This document shows positions 17,674 to 25,651 of a DNA stretch of 64,000 nt, in pieces. This DNA comes from Phycisphaeraceae bacterium (GTDB lineage Bacteria; Planctomycetota; Phycisphaerae; Phycisphaerales; UBA1924): the NCBI GenBank assembly GCA_019636535.1, contig JAHBXK010000012.1:23692-87691 (forward strand), given 5' to 3'. The position numbers were made by a program, and so were the translations under genes. A model generated the notes under the pieces. It did no database searches, was not told the DNA's origin, and was given only the letters and a program-made list of their open reading frames with translations. Position 1 is the first letter of the stretch; every line of letters starts with the position of its first letter.

Positions 17674-18042
17674 ATGAACCGCACCGTTCGCCGCTTCACG
17701 CTCACGCTCGGCATGCTCGCGGCCGGGCTCTGCACCTCCGGCTGCCTCATCACCGGCTCGAACCACCAGACCGTGGCGGGCAGTTACGTCGGGGTCGAGA
17801 CGATGGAGCAGATCCGGCCCGGTCAGACCACCGCCGAGTGGGTCGAGGCCACGCTCGGCATGCCCACCAGCAGGCAGACCCTCACCGACGGCGCCGAGAT
17901 CTGGCGCTACTCGTACACCAGGACCAAGAGCGGCCACGGGGCCGTCCTCCTGCTCTTCTCGCACAGGGACAGCAACACCCAGACCCACTCGACCATCATC
18001 GAGTTCAGGGACGGGGTGGTGCAGCGGGCGTGGCAGGACTGA
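17674..18042 (+). CDS. small outer-membrane lipoprotein, BamE/SmpA-like
   Basis: 122 aa from ATG 17674, with GAGGAG upstream. A signal peptide ends in the lipobox LCTSGC, so Cys is probably acylated. The mature part resembles the BamE/OmlA fold: IRPGQTTAEWVEATLGMPTS, then GAEIWRYSYTR and STIIEFRDGVVQ. The family supports outer-membrane protein assembly, but small lipoproteins of this fold also have other roles, and no bam gene is nearby. Longer frames through the upstream repeat array were rejected because they lack the lipobox at the N-terminus. A GGNRCGAA-type repeat begins at its stop. Confidence 0.78.
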   Translation: MNRTVRRFTLTLGMLAAGLCTSGCLITGSNHQTVAGSYVGVETMEQIRPGQTTAEWVEATLGMPTSRQTLTDGAEIWRYSYTRTKSGHGAVLLLFSHRDSNTQTHSTIIEFRDGVVQRAWQD

Positions 18043-18080
18043 GAGAGGAAGGGACGGAGGCACGAAGGCACGGAGTGCAG
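18042..18080. repeat. dispersed GGNRCGAA-type repeat, copy 3 (intergenic)
   Basis: The + strand holds GAGGAAGGGACGGAGGCACG and continues for one more unit. Positions 18050-18069 share 20 identical bases with the copy inside the ArnT-like gene (22770-22789). It starts immediately after the lipoprotein stop codon. Confidence 0.7.
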
Positions 18081-18108
18081 AGTTCGGAGTGCCGAGCGCC
18101 TCTCCCCG

Positions 18109-18140
18109 CTTTGCCGCTTTGCCGCTTTGCCGCTCCGCCC
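18109..18140. repeat. 8-bp tandem repeat GCTTTGCC
   Basis: Three perfect GCTTTGCC units and a fourth degenerate unit (GCTCCGCC) sit in the 160-base gap between the convergent lipoprotein and M29 peptidase genes. A related TTTGCCGTTCCGCC stretch lies just before the repeat at 15852, so both belong to the same type of repeat-rich spacer. Confidence 0.75.
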
Positions 18141-18202
18141 CTTCTTGATTTCCCCTCTGAGTCACTCTGCGCTCTCTAGGTCCTCTGAGTTCCGTCTTCG
18201 CC

Positions 18203-19408
18203 TCATTCCCACCCGCGAACGCCCACGAAGCGTCCGTTCTTGTGGAAGACGCGCCCGTCGGCCTCGATGGTGCCGCCGGGGCAACCCCCACCACCGGCTG
18301 AACCGCCGCTCGGCCGCATCTCGCAGACCATGTCCCAGTGCAGGCCGCTCTGGTTGGTGTTGCCGCTCTCGGGGTAGCCCGCGCCCACCGCCAGGTGGAA
18401 CGTTCCGCCGATCTTCTCGTCGAAGAGCGTGTTCCGGCTGAACTCGGTGATCCCGTAGTTCGTCCCGATCGCGATCTCCCCCGCGTTCCGCGCGCCCGCG
18501 TCCTGGTCGAGCATCTCGTGCAGGAACGACTCGTTTTTCTTCGCCGTCGCGTCGACGACGCGCCCCTCCTTGAACTTCAGGCGCACGCCCTCGACCTCGC
18601 GCCCCTGGTAGACCGCGGGGAAGGTGAAGTTGACGTGCCCCTCCACCCCGAAACCACCATCAACAGGCAGCGTCGGCCCGGCGAAGACCTCCCCATCGGG
18701 GAAGTTCTCCTTGCCCGCGCAGTTGATCCACGTCCCCTTGGAGACATCGACGCGGAGGTCGGTGCCGTCGTGCCCACCATGTGGTGCAACCTTGAACTTC
18801 AGTTCGCGCTTGCCCTGCAGGAACTCGCGGACGCGTTCCTGCTTCTCGTGCACCTGCCGCCACGCGGCCAGCGGGTCGGGCAGGTGCAGCAGCCCCGCGC
18901 GGAAGACAAAGTCCTCGTACCGCCGGAGGCTCATCTCCGCGTCCTGCGCAGCCCCGAGCGTCGGGTAGAGCGTGCCGCACCAGCGCAGGCCCTCGCGCCC
19001 GCCCGTCGACTGCGCTTGCGCTGCCCGCTCCATGAACGTCTTCATCGTCGGCTTGCGAGCGGCCTGCAGCATCGCCGTCCGCTTCGGGTCCATCCGCCCC
19101 AGGAACTTGGTGTTGAGTTCGGCCCACAGGCCGATGTGCACGTCGATCGTCTCGACGCGGTGGACCTCGATCGGGGAGAGGTAGCGCAGTTGCTCCTCCG
19201 AACCGAACTCGAGCATCAGTTCCTGCAGCGCTTCGCTCCGCGGCGACCAGAACGGGTGGCCCCCCGCCCTCAGCACCGACTCGTAGACCGCCTCGACCAG
19301 CGGCAGGCCGATCGGCTCGGCGTTGATGTGCACCAGGTCGCCCTTGCGGACCTGCGTCGAGTAGTGGACCAGCACCTCCGCCAACCGATCGAGCCGTGGA
19401 TCACGCAT
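18203..19408 (-). CDS. M29 family aminopeptidase
   Basis: 401 aa from ATG 19408. The family (AmpS/aminopeptidase T) removes N-terminal residues and uses two metal ions. Candidate ligands and active-site residues are visible in order: GEVFAGP, the NESFLHEMLDQD...AGEIAIGTN segment, GGTFHLAVGAGYPES and LHWDMVCEM (HxD). The length matches the family (about 400-410). The protein has no signal peptide and is cytoplasmic. An in-frame ATG at 19483 would add 25 residues that cross a terminator hairpin, so it was rejected. It is convergent with the lipoprotein gene. Confidence 0.88.
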   Translation of the reverse strand: MRDPRLDRLAEVLVHYSTQVRKGDLVHINAEPIGLPLVEAVYESVLRAGGHPFWSPRSEALQELMLEFGSEEQLRYLSPIEVHRVETIDVHIGLWAELNTKFLGRMDPKRTAMLQAARKPTMKTFMERAAQAQSTGGREGLRWCGTLYPTLGAAQDAEMSLRRYEDFVFRAGLLHLPDPLAAWRQVHEKQERVREFLQGKRELKFKVAPHGGHDGTDLRVDVSKGTWINCAGKENFPDGEVFAGPTLPVDGGFGVEGHVNFTFPAVYQGREVEGVRLKFKEGRVVDATAKKNESFLHEMLDQDAGARNAGEIAIGTNYGITEFSRNTLFDEKIGGTFHLAVGAGYPESGNTNQSGLHWDMVCEMRPSGGSAGGGGCPGGTIEADGRVFHKNGRFVGVRGWE

Positions 19409-19434
19409 GGAGGGAGGGTAGCAGGAAACAACAA

Positions 19435-19458
19435 GGCCCCGGCGGCAAAGCCGGGGCC
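19435..19458 (-). terminator. rho-independent terminator
   Basis: A perfect 9-bp stem (GGCCCCGGC / GCCGGGGCC) with a six-base loop, followed on the minus strand by TTGTTGTTT. It lies 61 bases beyond the stop of the PEP-CTERM-like gene at 19520 and just before the M29 gene start, so it ends that transcript. Confidence 0.85.
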
Positions 19459-19519
19459 TCGGTCGTTGTTCGTGGTTCGTCACCGCGCTCCGGATGAATC
19501 CGAAGGACGCGGAAGGGAC

Positions 19520-20215
19520 TCAGGCCCGCCGACGGCGACGCGCGCCCGCGCTCAGGCCCGCGAGGCCCAAGAGGGCCAGCGCACCCGGCGCCGGGATCAC
19601 GTCCGTGTCGTCGAGCCAGACGTAGACCTGCTGCGGACCGAAGCCGCCACCGGCGAGCGTCGGCGGAGCCCAGTCGATGAACTGGTGGGTGTACAGATCG
19701 CCCGCGTTCTTGGCGCCACCCCAGAGATTGAACTCGCCGGAGGCGATCTCCATCGGCGCGGTGGAGGGGATCGGCTGGTAGACGACGCCGAGTCGGCCCA
19801 AACCACTGCCGGGCGTGTCGGCAATCAGGTCATTGTCGAAAACCGAGATCGAGGTGGAGAGATCGAACTCGGCCCGCACGATGAAGGCGTCGGCCAGGTT
19901 CTCCAGGAACCAATCACCGATGAACGTGTCGCCCGTCATCCGGAAGATCGCGCCCGGACCCGGGTTGCCGAACGGATCGGGCAGGAGCGCGATCGCCGAG
20001 TCGACGCCACCGACCTGGATGATCGCCGACGTCGTGAGCAGCGGGCCGCCCGGTCCGGGCACCCACGTCACCGTCAGCGTGCCGCCGGCCATCTGATCAC
20101 CGAAGGCCGTCGCCTGGACGATCGCCGACTGGGCCATCGAGGCCGAGCCACCGACCACCGCCGCGACAAGGAACGAACGCAAAACCGACACGCGAGAGAT
20201 CCGGGGATTCATCAT
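19520..20215 (-). CDS. secreted protein with PEP-CTERM-like sorting tail
   Basis: 231 aa; ATG 20215 (or the next codon, 20212) follows AGGAGAGGG. Signal peptide ends near GGSASMAQSA. The body is beta-rich without recognised motifs (VQATAFGDQMAGGTLTVTWV, then DSAIALLPDPFGNPGPG). The C-terminus VIPAPGALALLGLAGLSAGA plus RRRRRA is a PEP-CTERM-like variant with the usual Pro motif, hydrophobic helix and Arg cluster. The leader contains a 7-bp stem-loop (GGCACAC/GTGTGCC, 20233-20253), and a sigma70-like promoter is visible at 20316-20344. A strong terminator follows at 19435, so the gene is monocistronic. Function unknown. Confidence 0.82.
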   Translation of the reverse strand: MMNPRISRVSVLRSFLVAAVVGGSASMAQSAIVQATAFGDQMAGGTLTVTWVPGPGGPLLTTSAIIQVGGVDSAIALLPDPFGNPGPGAIFRMTGDTFIGDWFLENLADAFIVRAEFDLSTSISVFDNDLIADTPGSGLGRLGVVYQPIPSTAPMEIASGEFNLWGGAKNAGDLYTHQFIDWAPPTLAGGGFGPQQVYVWLDDTDVIPAPGALALLGLAGLSAGARRRRRA

Positions 20216-20315
20216 CCCTCTCCTTTCCTAAGGGCACACGAGAAGTGTGTGCCGAGCCAACCCCCCCGCCCTCTTCCTCGATAAAGGGGGGGTGCTCTCT
20301 CTCGCTCGCAATCAG

Positions 20316-20344
20316 GGTATACCCGGCCGAATCGGATGATGCAA
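20316..20344 (-). promoter_or_regulatory. sigma70-like promoter for the gene at 19520-20215
   Basis: On the minus strand TTGCAT (20344-20339), a 17-base spacer, then TATACC (20321-20316) preceded by GGG. Only about half of the consensus positions match, but spacing is ideal and the site is about 100 bases upstream of the ATG. Confidence 0.5.
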
Positions 20345-20455
20345 GAGAAAAATGGTCACGATCAAGGATTTTTCTTCGGTCCATGCTTGCCGACCATCAG
20401 AAATGCCGCAAAGCCCTGTGAAATAGAGCCTTAGACCACGCCGATCCGTCGGGTA

Positions 20456-21292
20456 TCAACCCGGCACAGGGAGCAGGTCGGCCTGGCTGAGCGTTTCCGG
20501 GAGCCCTTCCAGCGATCGGGCGTCCTCCACCCGGTACCGGCCCACCGCCGTGCGGCGGAGTTCGATCAGCACGGCCGAGTGCCCGGTGATCGCCTCACCG
20601 ATGTCGCGCACCAGCGAGCGGATGTACGTCCCCTTCGAGCACTCGACCTCGATCGTCACGTTGGGCCAGTCGTACGAGATGAGCGTGAGCGCGCGGATGG
20701 TGATCGGCCGCTCGGCCAATCGCGGCAGGGGCTCGTGCGTTGCGGGCTCGGCCTCCACCCCGTCTTGCCTTTGTCCCTTCGTCCCTTCGTGCCGGCTCCG
20801 GTCGTGCTTCCGCGCGGTTCGGTACGACCGCTTCCCGTCCACCCACATCGCGCTGTAGACCGGTGGGCTCTGCATGATCTCGCCGCGGAACTTCACGAGC
20901 GCAGCCTCAACCTCCGCGAGCGTCGGCCTGCGCAGCAGCGGGTTGATCGTCGCCTCGGTCTCGAGGTCGTCGCTGGGTGTGGTGCGAAGAAGATCGAAAG
21001 TGGCGACGTAGGTCTTCGGCCCGTCCATCAGTTCGTTGCACATCCGCGTGGCAGCGCGTCCGATCAGGATGATCAGCAGCCCCGAGGCGAGCGGGTCGAG
21101 CGTCCCGGCGTGGCCGATCTTGAGGGATTTGACGTCGTAGCCGGCAGCGCGCAAGCGCTTCTTCACCACGCGGCAGGCCGTCACGCTCGAGACCGCGCGT
21201 CTGGCGGGCTTGTCGATGAGCAGGATGCCCACGGGGGGAGGGGGCGGAGGGACACCCGCGAAGCCCGCGTGTTTCCGCGGCGTTTCCGTCAT
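20456..21292 (-). CDS. truB: tRNA pseudouridine-55 synthase TruB
   Basis: 278 aa; ATG directly follows the stop of the ArnT-like gene. TruB converts U55 of the tRNA T-loop to pseudouridine. Seen here: GILLIDKPA at 22-30, catalytic Asp66 in GHAGTLDPLASG, SPPVYSAMWVDGKRSYRTAR at 142-161 and CSKGTYIRSLVRDIGEAI in the C-terminal third. Residues about 165-190 (including RHEGTKGQRQDG) are an insertion at a surface loop of the family. The DNA of this insertion is a copy of a dispersed 8-bp-unit repeat (20763-20796), which has been accommodated in frame. Confidence 0.92.
   Translation of the reverse strand: MTETPRKHAGFAGVPPPPPPVGILLIDKPARRAVSSVTACRVVKKRLRAAGYDVKSLKIGHAGTLDPLASGLLIILIGRAATRMCNELMDGPKTYVATFDLLRTTPSDDLETEATINPLLRRPTLAEVEAALVKFRGEIMQSPPVYSAMWVDGKRSYRTARKHDRSRHEGTKGQRQDGVEAEPATHEPLPRLAERPITIRALTLISYDWPNVTIEVECSKGTYIRSLVRDIGEAITGHSAVLIELRRTAVGRYRVEDARSLEGLPETLSQADLLPVPG
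20763..20796. repeat. dispersed GGNRCGAA-type repeat, copy 4 (inside truB)
   Basis: TTGTCCCTTCGTCCCTTCGT on the + strand, within the coding sequence of truB. It shares 21 identical bases with the intergenic copy at 15874-15894. On the coding strand it gives the loop residues RHEGTKGQR. Confidence 0.7.
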
Positions 21293-23479
21293 TCACCGCC
21301 CCCCTTCGATCACCGGCGCGCGCGCGGTCGTCTCGAACCACTCGAGCGAGTGCCTCCGACCGTTGCTGTAGTTGAACACATCGATCTTCGCGGCACCGGC
21401 CACGCGCTCCAATCCGATCGCGCGCAGCGCATCGGCGTTGGCCTCCGCGATCGCCGCATCGATCAGCACCAGCCCGGTCGGGTTCGCGGCGGTCCACGCG
21501 GGCAGATCGATCGCATCGAGTTTCACGACTCGCCCGCGCGTGAGGAAGACCAGGCTGTCCTCGTGGTACCCGACGCTCGCGAACGGTCTTGCGAGCGTCG
21601 GATCGATCGCGCGCTGGGCTTGCTCGATGCGCGCTGAGCCGTCGGCCGCGCGGGGGAGCACGAACTGCACCACGACGGCGAACGTGATCACCCACCCGAG
21701 CATCGCCCAGAGCGAGGCGGCCACGTGCTTCCCGCGCGCGATCGAGCGCCAGACCATGAACACCGTTGGCATGCTCAGCACCACCGCGAGCAGCCGCCAG
21801 ATCCACAGGCCGATGCGCGTGAGCCGCTCTTGCAGGCCGACGAGCGCTCCGGCCTCGGCGAGCACCACCGCCCGCGCCGAGAGGAGCGCCAGCGCGGGGA
21901 AGAGCGGCATCGTGTAGTGCGGGAGTTTGGTGCTCACGAGTTCGAAGACGATCCACGCCGGCACCACCCACGCGAGCAGGAATGTTTCGGGGGGTGGTGA
22001 GGAGGAGGGGAAGGAGGCTGCGCGGGCCGACGCGACACGCCCGACAAGCCACCCGGTCCGGGGGTGACCGGTGGTCCCGATCCCGGGCTCCGGGGGGTCT
22101 GTCAAGGTCTCCTTGACGTCCGTCAAGGTCGTCTTGACGCCCGTCAAGGTTGTCTTGACGCCCGTCAAGGTTGTCTTTGCGTCCGTCAAGGTTTCCTTGT
22201 GGCCCGTCAAGGTCTCCTTGAGGCCCGTCAAGGTCTCCTTGAGGCCCGTCAAGGTTCCTTTGCCGCCCGACAAAGTTCCCGGGAGCGACGACCAAGTTCC
22301 CGGGAGCGGCTCCGCATCCGCCGCCGTGTCCGTCGGAATGGCCATTTCCAGCGTTTCCGGGCCGATTCCGGCCCGATCCACCCCGTTCGGGTGGTCCTTG
22401 CCCCGCATCCTCCGCCACGCGTGCCGGACCCCGAGGGCGGTCAGGATCGACCCCGGCCAGAGGAGGACGGTCACCAGAATCAGGTGGTAGCCGGGGGGGC
22501 CCCAGTGCCCCTCCTTGGCCCCAGCGCTCCGCCCGATCGTCTCGTCGAGGACCGTCCGCAGGTACGTCTCCCACCCGACCCGCTCTCCCACCAGCACCAC
22601 CCACGGCGCTGCCACCGCGAGCACGATCAGCGCACCGAGCAAGGGGCGCAGTTCCAGCAGCCACTTCCACCGCCGCGTCACCACGCAGAGCGTCAGGGCG
22701 GTCAGCCCGGCGATCATCGGGGCGATCGGGCCCTTGGTCAGGATCGCGAGCGAAAGACAGAGCCAGAAGAGGGACGGAGGCACGAAGGCGCGAAGGGACG
22801 AAGGGGGAAGAACGGGATCGCGTGCGCTTCCCTCATGGCCATTCCGCGCTGGGGCTGGTGGCACTCGCCGCCACACGATCCACATCGCCCCCATCGCGGC
22901 GGTCGTGAGGAACAGCAGCAACTGATCCGCCCGGGCCTGGTGCGCTTCCCACGCGACGATCGGTGAGACGGCCAGAAATGCGCCCGCGAGCCACGCGGCG
23001 AGAGCGCTGCCACCATGGGGGAGGCGCGATCGGCCGAACATGCTCAGGCCGATCCGCCACGTCAGGAAGACCGACCCGATCGCGCTGAGCACGCTCGGCA
23101 GGCGAAAGACCCAGATGTTGCCGAGAAACGGCTCTGATGCGCCGACGGAGCCGGGGGCGGGGGGGGCGGGGGGGGCGGGGGAGGGGGAGGGGGGGGGGGG
23201 ATCACCGAAGAGACGGATGCCCGCGCCCTGCACCCAGTAGATCAGCGGCGGCTTGTTCAGGCGGGGGCGGTCCTGCACACGCGGCACAACCCAATCCCCG
23301 CTCTCGGCCATCTGCCGCGTCGCTTGCGCGAAGCGCGCCTCATCGCGGTCGATCGGTGGGAGCACGAACAGACCGGGGAGATAGACGGCCAGGCAGACCG
23401 CCAGGAGCGACACACCGCCGCGGATGCCAGCGCACCAGCGGCTCCGTCCGCGCGGGTTGTCCACCGCGTTCCCCATCAT
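21293..23479 (-). CDS. ArnT/PMT-like membrane glycosyltransferase (GT-C) with heptad-repeat loop
   Basis: 728 aa. The N-terminal family block is clear: LPPIDRDEARFAQATRQMAE, then GDWVVPRVQDRPRLNKPPLI, with the acidic pair in the first periplasmic loop. About ten membrane helices follow. ArnT-like enzymes transfer a sugar from undecaprenyl phosphate to lipid A or other exported acceptors. Two loops are unusual: one near residue 245 is encoded by a dispersed repeat (22764-22812), and one at about residues 390-459 is built from ten seven-residue units (GTLTGLKETLTGLKETLTG pattern). The start is ATG 23479 or 23476; a frame from 23602 would overlap the divergent PAP2 gene. The stop abuts the truB start. 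Confidence 0.82.
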   Translation of the reverse strand: MMGNAVDNPRGRSRWCAGIRGGVSLLAVCLAVYLPGLFVLPPIDRDEARFAQATRQMAESGDWVVPRVQDRPRLNKPPLIYWVQGAGIRLFGDPPPPSPSPAPPAPPAPGSVGASEPFLGNIWVFRLPSVLSAIGSVFLTWRIGLSMFGRSRLPHGGSALAAWLAGAFLAVSPIVAWEAHQARADQLLLFLTTAAMGAMWIVWRRVPPAPARNGHEGSARDPVLPPSSLRAFVPPSLFWLCLSLAILTKGPIAPMIAGLTALTLCVVTRRWKWLLELRPLLGALIVLAVAAPWVVLVGERVGWETYLRTVLDETIGRSAGAKEGHWGPPGYHLILVTVLLWPGSILTALGVRHAWRRMRGKDHPNGVDRAGIGPETLEMAIPTDTAADAEPLPGTWSSLPGTLSGGKGTLTGLKETLTGLKETLTGHKETLTDAKTTLTGVKTTLTGVKTTLTDVKETLTDPPEPGIGTTGHPRTGWLVGRVASARAASFPSSSPPPETFLLAWVVPAWIVFELVSTKLPHYTMPLFPALALLSARAVVLAEAGALVGLQERLTRIGLWIWRLLAVVLSMPTVFMVWRSIARGKHVAASLWAMLGWVITFAVVVQFVLPRAADGSARIEQAQRAIDPTLARPFASVGYHEDSLVFLTRGRVVKLDAIDLPAWTAANPTGLVLIDAAIAEANADALRAIGLERVAGAAKIDVFNYSNGRRHSLEWFETTARAPVIEGGR
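22101..22310. repeat. 21-bp tandem repeat array, ten copies, inside the ArnT-like gene
   Basis: Ten consecutive 21-base units start with GTCAAGGTCTCCTTGACGTC at 22101. Units 1-8 are close; units 9 and 10 diverge. The first unit is also a palindrome (GTCAAGG / CCTTGAC). On the coding (minus) strand each unit gives seven residues of the type TLTGLKE or TLTGVKT, with hydrophobic residues spaced 3 and 4 apart. Confidence 0.95.
22764..22812. repeat. dispersed GGNRCGAA-type repeat, copy 5 (inside ArnT-like gene)
   Basis: The + strand reads AGGGACGGAGGCACGAAGGC and continues in 8-base units to about 22812. It shares 20 identical bases with the copy at 18050-18069. On the coding strand it gives the loop residues PPSSLRAFVPPSLFWL between two membrane helices. 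Confidence 0.7.
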
Positions 23480-23528
23480 CGCGGGGCAATATACGCCCGA
23501 CAGCGCGCTGGCCACTACGCTCCGCACG

Positions 23529-24245
23529 ATGTCCGCACCTCTCGGCAACGCCGCCCCACCCATCGGACCCCGCAACAGGCCAGCGCGGTCGGTCTGGATC
23601 ACGCCGCTCGTGCTCGGGCTGGTCGCGTTCGTGGTGGTGCTGCCGTTCGATGGACCGTTGTCATCGTTCTTCTCGGGGATCGGTCAGCGCCTGGGCGGCG
23701 ATGTTCGACGCGAGTTGCACGCCTGGCAGCAGTTTGGCGCGGTCGGGTCGATCGTGTTCACGGTGCTGGCGATCTACCTGCTGGATCGAGGCCGGCTGCG
23801 GCGCGTCGGCGACCTGCTCATCGCGGTGGGGATCTCGCTGGTGATCTGCCAGGGGATGAAGATGCTCATCGGCCGGCCCCGGCCGAGGGACCACTTCGAT
23901 GACCCGCGCACGTTCCTGGGGCCGTGGGGGAAGTACCCGGTGGAAGTCGGCGGCGAAGCGCGGCTGGTGCACGCGTGGGACATTCCGGGCGGGGCGGGCA
24001 GCGACCTGTGGGCGATGCCGAGCAGCCACACGTTCTACGCGGTGGTGCTGGCGGTCTTCCTCTGCTCGGCGTACCCCAAGGGCAAGCCGCTCTGGATCGG
24101 GCTGGCGGTGCTCGTCGGTTTCTGCCGACTGCTCTTCGATGCGCACTGGCCGACGGACGTGATCGTGGGCGCAGCGGTGGGCGCTGCGGTGTCGGGGTGG
24201 GTGATGAGCGTGTCGAAGTCGGCGCAGGCCGAAGCCGCGACGTGA
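23529..24245 (+). CDS. PAP2-superfamily membrane phosphatase
   Basis: 238 aa from ATG 23529. The three-part phosphatase signature is complete: KMLIGRPRPRD, AMPSSHTFYAVV and FCRLLFDAHWPTDVIVG. About five to six membrane helices. The family removes phosphate from lipid phosphates such as undecaprenyl pyrophosphate or phosphatidylglycerol phosphate. It is divergent from the ArnT-like transferase with only about 50 bases between starts, so the promoters overlap; a joint role in recycling the polyprenyl carrier or in lipid modification is plausible. A frame from 23424 would run into the opposite gene. Confidence 0.88.
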   Translation: MSAPLGNAAPPIGPRNRPARSVWITPLVLGLVAFVVVLPFDGPLSSFFSGIGQRLGGDVRRELHAWQQFGAVGSIVFTVLAIYLLDRGRLRRVGDLLIAVGISLVICQGMKMLIGRPRPRDHFDDPRTFLGPWGKYPVEVGGEARLVHAWDIPGGAGSDLWAMPSSHTFYAVVLAVFLCSAYPKGKPLWIGLAVLVGFCRLLFDAHWPTDVIVGAAVGAAVSGWVMSVSKSAQAEAAT

Positions 24246-24274
24246 CCGCTCAGCGCGACCGGCTATCCTGCCGC

Positions 24275-25651
24275 ATGACGCCCCCCCCCTCTCTCACGAC
24301 CGGTGATCACGCCAGCGACCCCACCAACGACCCGAGCCTCCGCTCGTGGGTCGAGTCGGCCAACGACCCCGCCACCGACTTCCCCATCCAGAACCTGCCG
24401 CTGTGCGCCTTCGAGGCCGAGCACGATGGGCACTCGCACACGCACCTGGGAACGGTGATCGGCGACCGGGTCGTCGACCTGGGCCTGATGTCGATGGCCG
24501 GGTACTTCGGCGATCCGGATCAGGACGAACTCGCGGCGCTGCTGCACGCCCCGGCGTGGAACCCGATCGCCCGCCGCGTCGGGCTGATCGACGAACTCCG
24601 CAAGGGGCTGCAGGACTTCCTGCGCCACGACGCGGGGGGTGGACAATCCATACGCCGGCTCCGCGACAAGGCCCTGCGCCCGCTCGACGGCACGCGATTG
24701 CTGCCGCCCGCGGCGATCTTCAACTACACGGACTTCTACGCCAGCAAGCACCACGCCACGAACGTGGGGTCGATGTTCCGCCCCGACAACCCGCTGCTGC
24801 CCAACTACGTCCACGTGCCGATCGGCTACCACGGCCGCGCCAGTTCCATCGTCCTCGGCGGCACGCCCATCAGGCGACCCAAGGGCCAGACCAAGGCCGA
24901 CGACGCCGCAGCGCCGACGTTCGGCCCCTGCAAACTGCTCGACTACGAGATGGAGTTGGGGCTGTTTGTCGCCGAGGGGAACCAGATCGGTGAGGCGATC
25001 GACATCGCCGACGCGGGCCGGCACATGCTCGGCGTGTGCATCCTGAACGACTGGTCGGCGCGCGACCTGCAGAAGTGGGAGTACCAACCGCTCGGGCCGT
25101 TCCTCGCCAAGAACTTCGCCACGAGCATCTCGCCGTTCATCGTCACGATGCAGGCGTTGTCACCGTACCGCGTGCCGGGACCGTCGCGGAGCGCGGGCGA
25201 CCCCGAGCCTCTGGAATACCTGCGCTCACGCGAGGATTGGGCCCTGGACATCACCGTCGAGGTGCTGCTCCGGACCGCGAAGATGCGGGAGGCGGGCGCA
25301 GCGCCGCACAGACTGAGCCGGGGCAACGCCAAGGACCTGTACTGGACGTTCGCGCAGATGCTCACGCACCACGCGAGCAACGGGTGCAACCTCCAGCCCG
25401 GCGACCTGCTCGGCAGCGGCACGATCTCGGGCCCGGACAAGGGGAGCCGCGGGTGCCTGCTCGAACTCACCTACGAAGGCAACGGACCGGACGGCAAGCC
25501 GAAGCGCTCGCCGATCGAGTTGCCCACCGGCGAGAAGCGCACGTTCCTCGAGGACGGCGACGAGGTGATCATGCGGGCGCACTGCCAACGCGAGGGCTTC
25601 CGCAGGATCGGGTTCGGCGAGTGCCGGGGCGTGATCGAAGCAAGCGCATGA
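24275..25651 (+). CDS. fahA: fumarylacetoacetase
   Basis: 458 aa from ATG 24275. The enzyme hydrolyses fumarylacetoacetate to fumarate and acetoacetate, the last step of tyrosine/homogentisate breakdown. Active-site and metal-binding blocks of the family are present: YTDFYASKHHATNVGSMFRP, DYEMELGLFVAEGNQIG, NDWSARDLQKWEYQPLGPFL followed by AKNF, and the Lys/Gly-rich GDLLGSGTISGPDKGSRG. Length is close to the 420-residue mammalian enzyme plus an N-terminal extension. No other tyrosine-degradation gene is in the window. The longer upstream frame overlaps PAP2 and was rejected. Confidence 0.93.
   Translation: MTPPPSLTTGDHASDPTNDPSLRSWVESANDPATDFPIQNLPLCAFEAEHDGHSHTHLGTVIGDRVVDLGLMSMAGYFGDPDQDELAALLHAPAWNPIARRVGLIDELRKGLQDFLRHDAGGGQSIRRLRDKALRPLDGTRLLPPAAIFNYTDFYASKHHATNVGSMFRPDNPLLPNYVHVPIGYHGRASSIVLGGTPIRRPKGQTKADDAAAPTFGPCKLLDYEMELGLFVAEGNQIGEAIDIADAGRHMLGVCILNDWSARDLQKWEYQPLGPFLAKNFATSISPFIVTMQALSPYRVPGPSRSAGDPEPLEYLRSREDWALDITVEVLLRTAKMREAGAAPHRLSRGNAKDLYWTFAQMLTHHASNGCNLQPGDLLGSGTISGPDKGSRGCLLELTYEGNGPDGKPKRSPIELPTGEKRTFLEDGDEVIMRAHCQREGFRRIGFGECRGVIEASA

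Noticed and set aside
16642..18294. 550-codon minus-strand open frame across floA, the 21-bp array and the lipoprotein gene
   Set aside because: It is antisense to floA and the BamE-like lipoprotein, both of which have clear domains. The frame stays open because of GC bias and the 21-bp period.
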